A DNA stretch of 64,000 nt from Streptomyces sp. NRRL F-5123 (GTDB taxonomy: Bacteria; Actinomycetota; Actinomycetes; Streptomycetales; Streptomycetaceae), in assembly GCF_000721495.1 (NCBI RefSeq), contig NZ_JOHY01000023.1, positions 29,075 through 93,074 of the forward strand, written 5' to 3'. The position numbers and the translations under genes are program-made. Of the stretch, positions 42,786 through 53,794 are shown piece after piece (position 1 is the stretch's first letter; each line of letters begins with the position of its first letter). Under the pieces are notes generated by a model. That model was given only the letters and a program-made list of their open reading frames with translations. It was not told the DNA's origin and did not search any database.

Positions 42786-43211
42786 ATGGACAGATCGGAT
42801 CTGGTCCGGCTGCGGCGGGCCCGCGACCGCATGGACCGGGAGTACGCGCAGCCGCTGGACGTCCCGGCGCTGGCGCGCGACGCGCTGATGTCTCCTGGGC
42901 ACTTCTCGCGCAGCTTCCGCACGGCGTTCGGCGAGACGCCCTACGCCTATCTGATGACGCGCCGTATAGAGCGCGCCAAGGCGCTGCTGCGGCGCGGCGA
43001 CATGTCCGTGACCGACGTGTGCATGGCCGTGGGCTGCTCGTCGCTCGGCTCGTTCAGCACTCGCTTCACCGAGCTGGTCGGCGAGTCCCCGAGCCTGTAC
43101 CGGGCGCGCAACCACTCCGAGCTGGCGGCGCTGCCGTCCTGCGTCGCGCGGATCGTCACCCGACCGGTCAGGATCAAAGAAGTGCGGGCAGGTGGCCCTG
43201 TCGTAGCGTGA
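42786..43211 (+). CDS. AraC-family regulator, helix-turn-helix domain only
   Basis: The 141-residue protein contains the two AraC helix-turn-helix motifs (ALARDALMSPGHFSRSFR, then VTDVCMAVGCSSLGSFSTRF). It has no effector domain. A VOC protein gene follows five bases after its stop, and both may form an operon under a common regulator. Such small AraC/VOC pairs are common in streptomycetes. Confidence 0.9.
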   Translation: MDRSDLVRLRRARDRMDREYAQPLDVPALARDALMSPGHFSRSFRTAFGETPYAYLMTRRIERAKALLRRGDMSVTDVCMAVGCSSLGSFSTRFTELVGESPSLYRARNHSELAALPSCVARIVTRPVRIKEVRAGGPVVA

Positions 43212-43216
43212 TCGGC

Positions 43217-43630
43217 ATGGACATCAAGCTCTCCCACACGTTCCTGGCCGTCGACGACCACGACAAGGCCATCGAGTTCTACCGCGACATGCTCGGCCTT
43301 GAAATCCGCAACGAGGTGGGCTACAACAACATGCGCTGGGTCACGATCGGCTCGCCCACCCAGCCCGAGGTCGACATCGTCCTCGAACCCCCGGCCGTGA
43401 ACCCGAACATGACGCCCTCCGACCGCGAGGCCGTCGCCGACCTCATGGCCAAGGGCGTCTACGGCCGTGTCGTGTTCTGGTCCGACGACGTCGACGCGAC
43501 GTTCGAGAAGCTCTCGGCGGCGGGCGCGGACGTCGTGCAGGAGCCCACGGACCAGCAGTACGGCGTCCGGGACTGCGCCTTCCGCGACCCGGCGGGCAAC
43601 GAGGTCCGCTTCAACCAGACCAAGCACTGA
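43217..43630 (+). CDS. VOC-family (glyoxalase/dioxygenase-like) protein
   Basis: The 137-residue protein has the VOC fold: SHTFLAVDDHDKAIEFYRDM and RVVFWSDDVDATFEKLSAAG. Metal ligands include His7-like and Glu in the last strand (NEVRFNQ). Functions in this family range from glyoxalase to antibiotic resistance. It lies directly downstream of the AraC regulator. Its end overlaps the convergent LuxR gene by 20 bp. Confidence 0.88.
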   Translation: MDIKLSHTFLAVDDHDKAIEFYRDMLGLEIRNEVGYNNMRWVTIGSPTQPEVDIVLEPPAVNPNMTPSDREAVADLMAKGVYGRVVFWSDDVDATFEKLSAAGADVVQEPTDQQYGVRDCAFRDPAGNEVRFNQTKH

Positions 43631-44414
43631 CCCCCGGCCCGGGCCGGTCCCGGATACCGCTGCGGGCCCCCCGGGGGGGGACGGGCCCGCAGCCCTCCTG
43701 CGTTCCCCAGGCATTGGCCGCCTCGACCCGGCCGCACACGCCGAGCTTGGGGTAGGCGTGCTCCAGGTGCTTGTCGACGGTGCGCGGGCTTATGGCCAGC
43801 CGGTGGGCGATCTGCTCGTTCGTGAGACCGTGCGCGAGCAGCGTCAGCACCTCCGCCTCCCGGCGGCTGACCAGTGCCCGGGCGGGCGGGGTGCGGTGCA
43901 GCCGGCCGAAGCTGCGGCCGAGCCGCGGCCGGAGCAGGGCCGCGACCTCGAGATCGGCGTCGCCGAAGTCGCTGCCGCTTCGGTTGACGGCCACGCACAC
44001 CCGGCGCCGGACACCGTTCTCGGTCCCCGCCGGGAAGGCCATCGCGAGCTGGTCGTCGGCGCCCACCCGCCGGTAGACGTCCGCGTAGACCGGCAGCGCG
44101 TGGTAGTCGGCGCGGCTCTGCATCTGCGAGCGGCACGCCGGGGTGCCCGGGCCGGTCGTGGTGTGGGCCACCAGCGGATCGGCCGGGGCACCCCGGCGGA
44201 AGGCCGCGAGCAGCGCGGGTCCGAGCAGACCGTCCGGCAGGGTCAGCGGGGCCGCGGGCCCGGGGTTGGCGGACCACACGATGCTGTCACCGGGAAGCGC
44301 GGTGAGGAGCACCGGCAGCAGCGCCGGGACGAGTACGTCCTCGTCGTCCGCGTCGATCAGCAGGTCGACCACGGCGAGCATCCGCCGCAGGCCCGCGGCC
44401 CCGACCGCACCCAT
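43611..44414 (-). CDS. LuxR-family response-regulator-like protein (GAF-type sensor plus HTH)
   Basis: The 267-residue protein has a LuxR helix-turn-helix near 175-230 (SRREAEVLTLLAHGLTNEQIAHRLAISPRTVDKHL). The N-terminal 170 residues have no clear receiver domain and may be an atypical sensor. The C-terminal 35 residues are Gly/Pro/Arg-rich and may be a terminal extension into the convergent gene. It stands alone on the minus strand. Confidence 0.82.
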   Translation of the reverse strand: MGAVGAAGLRRMLAVVDLLIDADDEDVLVPALLPVLLTALPGDSIVWSANPGPAAPLTLPDGLLGPALLAAFRRGAPADPLVAHTTTGPGTPACRSQMQSRADYHALPVYADVYRRVGADDQLAMAFPAGTENGVRRRVCVAVNRSGSDFGDADLEVAALLRPRLGRSFGRLHRTPPARALVSRREAEVLTLLAHGLTNEQIAHRLAISPRTVDKHLEHAYPKLGVCGRVEAANAWGTQEGCGPVPPRGARSGIRDRPGPGVSAWSG

Positions 44415-44515
44415 ACATCCAGCCTGAGCAGCGCGGCCGCCCCGGTCAAGGCGCCACCGCCACCGCGCCCGGGGTCACGGGAAGGGAACGGCGGCCACGG
44501 GAACAGGCCGACGCG

Positions 44516-45631
44516 TCAGCGGGTCACCGCGTAGACCCGGTTGACCGGGCTCTCGGCGGCGAGCGTCCAGTGGTGCAGTCCGGCACCGTCCGCGATCCGC
44601 CGCATCACGTCCTCGCCCGCATGGTTTCCGAGCGCCTCCGGGCCCGGCTGGGCCAGCGCGGAGGGCAGGCAGACCGCGACCGAGGCCGCGGACATGCCGC
44701 GACCGATCGGATGGACGTTCTCCCGCACGTCCGCGGACATGTTCGGCTCGACGAGCAGGCACACGCCGCCGTCGGCGAGGGCGTGCTCGGTCTGCCGCAG
44801 CGCGCCGCCCGGATCGCTCATGTCGTGCAGGCAGTCGAAGAAGGTGACCAGGTCGTAGCCCTCGCCGGGGTAGTCCTGCGCGGTCGCCACGTCGAACTCG
44901 ACCCGGTCGGCGAGCCCGGAGCGCTCGGCCAGCGAGCGGGCCGCCTCGACCGACGGGCCGTGGAAGTCGTAGCCGTGGAAGCGCGAGGCGGGGTAGGCCT
45001 CCGCCATGAACACGGTGGAGTGCCCGTAACCGCAGCCGATGTCGGCCACCCGGCCGCCGCGCTGCAGTCGCTCCTCCATGCCGTCCACCGCGCCCAGCCA
45101 CTCGGGGACCAGGGCCGCGGCGTAGCCGGGCCGGAAGAACTTGGCCGTGCCCTCGAAGAGCGCGGGCCCGTGCTCGCCCCAGCCGACGCCCTCACCGGTG
45201 CGGAAGGCCTCCAGCAATGCGTTCTCACTGCCGTACAGCGCCTGGAGCATGGTGAACATGCCCGCGGCGTAGGTCGGCGCGTCGGGGTCGGCGAGGACGG
45301 CGGCGCGCTCGTCGGTGAGCAGGTAGCTGCCGCGGTCCGGGTCGTAGTCCAGGTACTCCCCCGCCACCTGCGCGTCCAGCCACTCGCGCAGGTAGCGCTC
45401 GTCGAGGCCGGTGCGCGCGGCCAGCTCCGCCGGGGTGAGCGGGCCCGCCCCTGCCATCGCCGTCCAGAGGCCCAGCCGGTCGCCGATCGAGGTGCACAGC
45501 CCGGCCATCGCCGCGGCGCCGTCGGCGATCACCCTCTCCAGGAACTCCCTCACGCGTGCTTCCTCGGCCGTCGGCGCGGCAGCTTCGCCCGGTGCGCCCG
45601 CCCGGGTGGATGCGGTCGGTGCGGCAGTCAT
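44516..45631 (-). CDS. class I SAM-dependent methyltransferase with N-terminal winged-helix
   Basis: The 371-residue protein starts with a winged-helix dimerisation segment (TPAELAARTGLDERYLREWL) and has a class I methyltransferase domain with SAM motif VADIGCGYGHS near 185 and FFDCLHDMSDP near 255. The layout resembles O-methyltransferases and Rv-type proteins. A Pro/Ala-rich N-terminus precedes it. GAGGAGG lies upstream of the ATG. It diverges from a DUF1059 gene with 142 bp between them. The substrate is unknown. Confidence 0.86.
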   Translation of the reverse strand: MTAAPTASTRAGAPGEAAAPTAEEARVREFLERVIADGAAAMAGLCTSIGDRLGLWTAMAGAGPLTPAELAARTGLDERYLREWLDAQVAGEYLDYDPDRGSYLLTDERAAVLADPDAPTYAAGMFTMLQALYGSENALLEAFRTGEGVGWGEHGPALFEGTAKFFRPGYAAALVPEWLGAVDGMEERLQRGGRVADIGCGYGHSTVFMAEAYPASRFHGYDFHGPSVEAARSLAERSGLADRVEFDVATAQDYPGEGYDLVTFFDCLHDMSDPGGALRQTEHALADGGVCLLVEPNMSADVRENVHPIGRGMSAASVAVCLPSALAQPGPEALGNHAGEDVMRRIADGAGLHHWTLAAESPVNRVYAVTR

Positions 45632-45773
45632 GACACTCGCCTCCTCCTCTCCCAACTGCACCGGAGGATCCACCGGCCGGGCAATACGGTCTTCCCCGTA
45701 CGGCGGCCGGAGCGGCCGCGGAAGACGGCGGGCCCGTAAACTGGGAAGGGAGAGCACAAGGAGATGATGCGCC

Positions 45774-45965
45774 ATGCGCAAGGTCGCCGACTGCCGTGAC
45801 TACCCCAGCGAGAGCAACTGCACCCTGACGATCTCCGGTGAGGAGGACGAGGTGCTGCGCGCGGCCGCCGAGCACGCGGTGTCCGTGCACGGTCACACCG
45901 ACTCGCCCGAATTCCGCGAGCAGCTGCGTTCCGTCCTCAAGGACGAGGTCCCGCAGCACGCCTGA
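45774..45965 (+). CDS. DUF1059 small protein
   Basis: The 63-residue protein has the DUF1059 pattern: VADCRDYPSESNC and a C-terminal helical segment with HAVSVHGH. Two cysteines and several histidines could bind a metal. It diverges from the methyltransferase. The function is unknown. Confidence 0.85.
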   Translation: MRKVADCRDYPSESNCTLTISGEEDEVLRAAAEHAVSVHGHTDSPEFREQLRSVLKDEVPQHA

Positions 45966-45993
45966 TCCTTTCGCGGCGGGGGCTCGGCCCTGC

Positions 45994-46791
45994 TCAGCCG
46001 GTGGGCAGCCAGCCCACCTTGCCGGCCAGCAGCGCGTAACCGACGAAGGCCACCGTGTCGATGAGGGCGTGCGCCGCGACCAGCGGGCCCACCCTGCCCC
46101 ACCGGCGGTAGAGCAGCACGAAGACCACGCCCATCGCCATGTTCCCGACGAAGCCGCCGATGCCCTGGTAGAGGTGGTACGAGCCGCGCAGCACGGCGCT
46201 CGCGGCGAGCGCGGCCATGGGCGTCCAGCCGAGCCGGTCGAGCCTGCGCAGCAGGTAGCCGACCACGATGACCTCCTCCAGCACCGCGTTCTGCACCGCC
46301 GACAGCACCAGCACCGGGATCTTCCACCACACGTCGGGCAGCGACTCCGGCACCACCGTGAGGTTGAAGCCGGCCGAGCGGGCGCCGAGGTAGAAGGCCA
46401 GTCCGGTGCCGCCGATCCCGGCGGCGACCAGCGCGCCCCGGGCCAGGTCGGGCCGCGGGCGGGTCAGGTCGAAGCCGATCGACCGCATCCCGGCGCGCTC
46501 GCGGCCCAGCAGGTGCGCGACCAGGGCGACCGGCGCGAGAGCGGTGGCGATGGAGAAGAGCTGCCAGGCCAGATCGAGCCACGGGCGGTGCGGTGCGTAG
46601 GAGCCGACCAGGGTCGCGGCCTGGTCCTTGAGCGCGCCCGGCCTGGTCACCGAGCCGATGAAGTCGATCAGGGCGGACACCCCGCTGGCGCCGAGCGAGA
46701 GCGCGAGGACGATGAGCATCTCGCTGCGCAGCGTGCGGTCGGGCAGTTCCGGTTCCGCCGCCTGGTCCGCCGGGCGGGGCTGTGTGTGCAT
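45994..46791 (-). CDS. CPBP-family intramembrane metalloprotease
   Basis: The 265-residue membrane protein has the CPBP (Abi/CAAX protease-like) motifs: NAVLEEVIVVGYLLRR with the paired glutamates near residue 180, SYHLYQG and HALIDTVAF. About seven hydrophobic segments are present. The family has proposed roles in prenyl-protein processing, bacteriocin self-immunity and signalling. GGAGGACCCGC precedes the ATG. It is convergent with the DUF1059 gene. Confidence 0.88.
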   Translation of the reverse strand: MHTQPRPADQAAEPELPDRTLRSEMLIVLALSLGASGVSALIDFIGSVTRPGALKDQAATLVGSYAPHRPWLDLAWQLFSIATALAPVALVAHLLGRERAGMRSIGFDLTRPRPDLARGALVAAGIGGTGLAFYLGARSAGFNLTVVPESLPDVWWKIPVLVLSAVQNAVLEEVIVVGYLLRRLDRLGWTPMAALAASAVLRGSYHLYQGIGGFVGNMAMGVVFVLLYRRWGRVGPLVAAHALIDTVAFVGYALLAGKVGWLPTG

Positions 46792-46873
46792 GCGGGTCCT
46801 CCAGCGGCGCGGGTGTCTGAAGGACAAGATACGAAGATCGCGGCCTCGAAGCCGACCAGGGGTGGCCGCGTCC

Positions 46874-48364
46874 TCAGACGGCGGCCCACTCGTGGACCGG
46901 CCGGCCCTCCGCCGAGTTCTCCCGGTAGCGGCGGGTCATCCCGGCCAGCGCCGCCATGCGGTCCGGGCCGCGTTCCAGCAGCCGGTGGAAGGACTCGCAC
47001 TGCCATTCCGCGCCGTTGGTACGCAGCCGGCACCGCTGCTCGATGATGCCGAGGTAGCGGTCCCGGTCGGCGGGTTCGATGCCCCACGCGTCCAGCCCGG
47101 CGGCGGCGAGCGGCAGCAGCTCGTCCCGGATCAGCTCGGCGGCCGGGATCTCGGCGAGACCTCCGCCGCGGCCGCGCGGCCAGTGCATGACCGCGCGGAT
47201 GCCGTCCCTGCAGCCCGCGTCGAAGTTGGCGGCCGCGGCGCCGAAGGGCAGCCGCTGCCACAGCGGGCGCGGCGCGTCGGCCAGCGCGCGCACCAGCCCG
47301 TAGTAGAAGGCGGCGTTGGCCAGGACGTCGGCGACGGTGGGTCCCGCGGGCAGCACCCGGTTCTCGACCCGCAGGTGCGGCACGCCGTCGACGACCGCGT
47401 AGACCGGGCGGTTCCAGCGGTAGATGGTGCCGTTGTGCAGGGTCAGTTCACGCAGCTGCGGCACTCCTCCCTCGTCCAGCACGCTCAGCGGGTCCTCGTC
47501 GTCGCAGATGGGCAGCAGGGCCGGGAAGTAGCGGACGTTCTCGGCGAAGAGGTCGAGCGGTGACTCGATCCAGCGCTCGCCGAACCACGTCAGCGGGCGC
47601 ACCCCCTGGGCGCGCAACTCCTGCGGGCGGGTGTCGGTGGACTGCTGGAAGAGCAGCGGGCGGGTCTCGCGCCACAGCTCGCGGCCGAAGAGGAAGGGCG
47701 AGTTGGCGCCGGCGGCGACCTGCGGGCCGCACACCGCCTGGGCGGCGTTCCACACCGCGGCGAAGCGCCCGGGCGTGACCTGGAGGTGCATCTGGGTGGA
47801 GGTGCAGGCCGCCTCGGGGGCGATGGACTGCGAGGCGTGCTCCAGGTGCTCGACGCCGTCGATGTCGAGGGTGATGTCCTCGCCGCGCATGGCCAGGATG
47901 CGGTCGTTGAGCAGCGTGAAGCGGTCGGCCCGCGACAGGTTGGCGGTGACCAGGTCGTCGGCCCGGAGAGTGGGCAGAATTCCCACCATGACGATGCGGG
48001 CACCGACGTCGGCAGCCATCCGGTCGGCATACGACAGGCCGGTGCGCAGTTCCTCGGCGAGGCGGTCGAAGACCGGCCCGGAAAGCCGGTGCGGGGCAAT
48101 GTTCACCTCAATGTTGAACTGAGCGAGCTCGGTCTGGAAATCGCGACTCGCGATGCGCTCCAGCACCTCTTCGTTCATCATGCGCGGCAGCCCCGTGGAA
48201 TCCGCGAGATTCAATTCGATCTCCAGGCCCATGAGATTGCGCGGCCGGTCGAACCGCTGGCCCTCCAGCAGTCGCTCGAGCCCCAGCAGGCACTGCTGGA
48301 GCTTGTGCCGGTAACGCCCGCGGTCTGCCGGTTCGAAGCCACTGGCGACGACCTTCTCGCCCAT
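46874..48364 (-). CDS. glutamate-cysteine ligase family protein (GCS2)
   Basis: The 496-residue protein resembles the GCS2 ATP-grasp-like ligase family: LMGLEIELNLADSTGLPRMM near 45 with the metal glutamates, IEVNIAPHRLSG, and CTSTQMHLQV near 190. Such enzymes make gamma-glutamyl-cysteine or related gamma-glutamyl compounds. Streptomycetes make mycothiol instead of glutathione, so this may supply gamma-glutamylcysteine for ergothioneine or another compound, or use another amine. The start has GGGAGGGA upstream. It has no pathway neighbours. Confidence 0.85.
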   Translation of the reverse strand: MGEKVVASGFEPADRGRYRHKLQQCLLGLERLLEGQRFDRPRNLMGLEIELNLADSTGLPRMMNEEVLERIASRDFQTELAQFNIEVNIAPHRLSGPVFDRLAEELRTGLSYADRMAADVGARIVMVGILPTLRADDLVTANLSRADRFTLLNDRILAMRGEDITLDIDGVEHLEHASQSIAPEAACTSTQMHLQVTPGRFAAVWNAAQAVCGPQVAAGANSPFLFGRELWRETRPLLFQQSTDTRPQELRAQGVRPLTWFGERWIESPLDLFAENVRYFPALLPICDDEDPLSVLDEGGVPQLRELTLHNGTIYRWNRPVYAVVDGVPHLRVENRVLPAGPTVADVLANAAFYYGLVRALADAPRPLWQRLPFGAAAANFDAGCRDGIRAVMHWPRGRGGGLAEIPAAELIRDELLPLAAAGLDAWGIEPADRDRYLGIIEQRCRLRTNGAEWQCESFHRLLERGPDRMAALAGMTRRYRENSAEGRPVHEWAAV

Positions 48365-48459
48365 CCGCGATCCCTCCCTCCCGTGGCCGCCGCCCGGCCA
48401 TCCATCGGAGGATGCCCACCCAAATGATCGAATAACGCCCCGCCGGGCGGGCCGCGCAC

Positions 48460-48476
48460 GCTAGGCTTGCACTAGC
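48460..48476. promoter_or_regulatory. inverted repeat GCTAG-N7-CTAGC
   Basis: A perfect 5-bp arm pair about 100 bp upstream of the glutamate-cysteine ligase start. It may be a regulator site. The surrounding intergenic region (48365-48836, 472 bp) holds no supported gene, but does have promoter-like sequence on both strands. Confidence 0.3.
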
Positions 48477-48646
48477 GGCGAAGCGCGCACTTTCCGCTGG
48501 CACATTCAGTAGCCGGGGGAGGCGCGCAAGCACAGGAAATGACCGACGGGATCCGGCCGTCCGTGGCGCGCAGAAATATGCAGCGCCCTCCCCGTACGCT
48601 GCGGGAATGCCACCGACACGTCCGCCGAAGAAGGCGAATTCTCGCC

Positions 48647-48675
48647 TTGCGCGTAATACTGGCATCAACTAGATG
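48647..48675 (+). promoter_or_regulatory. predicted promoter of hypothetical gene at 48837
   Basis: TTGCGC and TAGATG separated by 17 bp. This would start a transcript near 48682 with a 5' leader of about 155 nt. Confidence 0.4.
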
Positions 48676-48836
48676 AAACACGGAGCGAACACACGTCGTA
48701 TAAACTCCGCGAACAAGGCAATGCATCCGCCCTCGCCGGACGTGCCTGAGCAGGTCTCCCGCAGAGCATCGAACCGACCGTGCCGTCCGCGCCCGCCCTC
48801 CCCGCACCACGTGTCTCCCAGTGAGAGGCGACAACC

Positions 48837-49424
48837 ATGCCGCTGCTTGTTCCCCCAGCACCTGCCCCAGCCCTGCTGAGCGTGCTCGCCGCGCTCAGTT
48901 CGCCCACCGCGGTCCTGGAAGCCAGGACGCCGGCGCTGCGTACCGCAGAAGGGCCGCTGGCCGCCGAACACCCGCTGCCCGTCCATGTCTTCGAGCCGGC
49001 AGCCGTTCCCGGAGCACTGCCGCAGGCGCGGCTGACGGGCTGGCGGTTCCATATCAGGGCAGGAGCGCGGGTCGCCGCGGCGGGCGAGACCGTGGTGACC
49101 CCGGACGGCTGGGTGTTCTCACGGTTCTCGGAGGGGCCGTTCCTGGTGTCGATCGAGCGGGCGCTGGTCCAGGCCGAGGCGCTGCCGGCGACGTACCAGC
49201 CGCATCTGCTGTCGGTGCCGGGCCTCTACATGCTCGCGCTGTGGCTGCACCGGGAGCCGCGGGCCGAGGCGTCCACCGCGCAGCCCGACCCGGAGGACCT
49301 GCTGGTGCCGCTGGCGCCCGCGCCACCGGGCATCGCGGCGCACCGGGTGTACCGGATGACGGAGCTGGCGCCGGTACTGAGAGTGCGCCTGGCGCCGCCG
49401 CCGCTGGCGGGGTCGCCGGCCTGA
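48837..49424 (+). CDS. hypothetical protein
   Basis: The 195-residue protein has no domain that I recognise. The centre (GWRFHIRAGARVAAAGETVV, then WVFSRFSEGPFLVSIERA) looks like a folded beta-rich part and the ends are Pro/Ala-rich. No signal peptide or membrane segment is seen. Strong codon bias and GAGAGGCGACAACC upstream support it as real. A terminator follows. Confidence 0.72.
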   Translation: MPLLVPPAPAPALLSVLAALSSPTAVLEARTPALRTAEGPLAAEHPLPVHVFEPAAVPGALPQARLTGWRFHIRAGARVAAAGETVVTPDGWVFSRFSEGPFLVSIERALVQAEALPATYQPHLLSVPGLYMLALWLHREPRAEASTAQPDPEDLLVPLAPAPPGIAAHRVYRMTELAPVLRVRLAPPPLAGSPA

Positions 49425-49446
49425 CGCCGCAGCGTACGGCAGCAAG

Positions 49447-49476
49447 GGTGCCCCCGGCCGCCAGGCCGGGGGCACC
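49447..49476 (+). terminator. terminator hairpin
   Basis: GGTGCCCCCGGC and GCCGGGGGCACC arms pair perfectly around CGCCAG, 22 bp after the hypothetical protein gene. Confidence 0.75.
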
Positions 49477-49700
49477 GCCGTGCGGTCACCACTCCCCTGT
49501 CGTTGACGCTGGGTGACGGCAACCGCCCGCGCGGGTGACGCGTCTTCTCCGGAGAGCATCGCCTCGGCGAAATCCCTGCGGATTGCCGCCAGGAGGACAA
49601 CACTGGGAACGGCCTCACGCACACACGGGGGACGGACATGCACCAGGCAGACCGCACGACCGACCGCACCACTGATCACACGCAGCGAAAGACTCCATCC

Positions 49701-49907
49701 ATGTGCCAGCACCAACCGCAGTGCCCTTCCGCCGACGGCCCCGACCGTGAGGCCGCCCTCACCGTGGCCCACCACCCGGAGCAGGGCTGGAGCCTGCTGT
49801 GCAACGGTGTGCTCCTCTTCGAGGACACCGGGGAGCTGCTGCCCGACGGGCAGATCATCGCCCCGCACCGCCCGCTCGCCGGCGAGCAGGTCACGACGGC
49901 CGCCTGA
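49701..49907 (+). CDS. DUF5999 small protein
   Basis: The 68-residue protein begins MCQHQPQCPSADGPDREAA and ends with WSLLCNGVLLFEDTGELLPDG, the usual DUF5999 form. Three conserved cysteines and histidines suggest a small metal site. The family N-terminus fixes the start at 49701, though an in-frame ATG at 49638 exists. Function is unknown. A terminator follows. Confidence 0.85.
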   Translation: MCQHQPQCPSADGPDREAALTVAHHPEQGWSLLCNGVLLFEDTGELLPDGQIIAPHRPLAGEQVTTAA

Positions 49908-49954
49908 CCGGCGGGGACGCCCCGCCAGCAGGCTCGCCCGACCGCGGACACCCG

Positions 49955-49987
49955 GCCGGTTCCCCTGTCGCCGAGGGAACCGGCTTT
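49955..49987 (+). terminator. terminator hairpin with short T run
   Basis: GCCGGTTCCC and GGGAACCGGC arms are perfect inverted repeats, followed by TTT. Confidence 0.75.
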
Positions 49988-50017
49988 GCCATGTCCGGCC
50001 GCGGGTGCCCGTCGGCC

Positions 50018-52912
<2,895 letters not shown>

Positions 52913-52977
52913 CTGCGGAGGCCTCCTGGTCTGCGACGACCTTCGGGGGCACCCGGCGCGGGCGCCCGTACGGCCTC

Positions 52978-53202
52978 CCCCTCTGTCATCAGTACCTGAG
53001 AGCTTCGCCTTACCCGCGCGCGGGCAGGCTTTCACCTTCGGTGAAGATCCGTCCCCCGAACGGCGCTGCTCGGGGCGGATCCTGCTTTCCAGAGTGACCT
53101 CGCCCCTGCGGTACGGGTGCCTGAGAGATTCCGGGGAGGATTTGCTCCTTCGGCGCCTCCGGTCTGCCGCTGTGGCAGGTGCCGGAGGACTCTCCCGCAT
53201 GG
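52978..53202 (-). promoter_or_regulatory. tandem glycine riboswitch
   Basis: Reading the minus strand from 53202: GGGAGAGTCC, then the conserved CGCCGAAGGAGCAA and ATCTCTCAGGCA of aptamer one, a linker with CACTCTGGAAAG, then CACCGAAGGTGAAAGCC and GCTCTCAGGTACTGATGACA of aptamer two. The order and conserved nucleotides are those of the cooperative two-aptamer glycine riboswitch. It lies directly upstream of gcvP. Expression-platform details (terminator or ribosome-site sequestration) are not resolved here. Confidence 0.92.
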
Positions 53203-53340
53203 GGTCTACAGCCTTCTTCCAGCCTACCAGCGGGATCTGCGCGCGAACCGCCCGGAGATTCGGGTCGACAGCGCCCGTGATGTGGCTTTTGGTGGTATCC
53301 AGCAGGTGTCGCTGTTGCTGGGATGCTGGTTGGAGGACCC

Positions 53341-53766
53341 GTGCAGACCGATATCGATCCGCGAAGCCTCATCGGCCGCCGCGCTGTCGACCGCGACGGT
53401 ACGAAGATCGGCACGGTGGACGAGGTGTACCTCGACGACGCGACCGGCAGCCCGGAGTGGGCGGCGGTGCGCACCGGCTTCTTCACCCGCGACGCGTTCG
53501 TCCCGCTGGAGCCGAGCGAGCTGGTGGGCGAGGCGCTGCGGGTGCCGTACAAGAAGTCGCAGATCCGGGACGCGCCGGATTTCGGCGTGGGGCGGCATCT
53601 GTCGCCCGAGCAGGAGCTCCAGCTCTACCACCACTACGGCATGGACGTCCCCACCGAACCGCCGGACCCGCCCGGTTCCGCCGGCACCCCCGGCGGCCGG
53701 GGCTCCGGCCCCCGCGACTTCGGCGACCTGCCCTCCGGCGACGGCCGCCCGGACGACGCCGGCTGA
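53341..53766 (+). CDS. PRC-barrel domain protein
   Basis: The 141-residue protein has a PRC-barrel domain ([20 protein letters not shown] and [17 protein letters not shown]) followed by a Pro/Gly-rich tail. GTG at 53341 has GGAGG upstream. PRC-barrel proteins occur in RNA processing and photosynthetic complexes, but in streptomycetes the function is unknown. It diverges from gcvP. Confidence 0.88.
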   Translation: MQTDIDPRSLIGRRAVDRDGTKIGTVDEVYLDDATGSPEWAAVRTGFFTRDAFVPLEPSELVGEALRVPYKKSQIRDAPDFGVGRHLSPEQELQLYHHYGMDVPTEPPDPPGSAGTPGGRGSGPRDFGDLPSGDGRPDDAG

Positions 53767-53794
53767 ACCCCCGCCGCGCACCCGGCGCCGCACC

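Noticed and set aside
48669..48879. Short frames in the intergenic region upstream of the hypothetical gene
   Set aside because: They overlap each other and the start of the real gene, and have poor codon pattern or no ribosome site.
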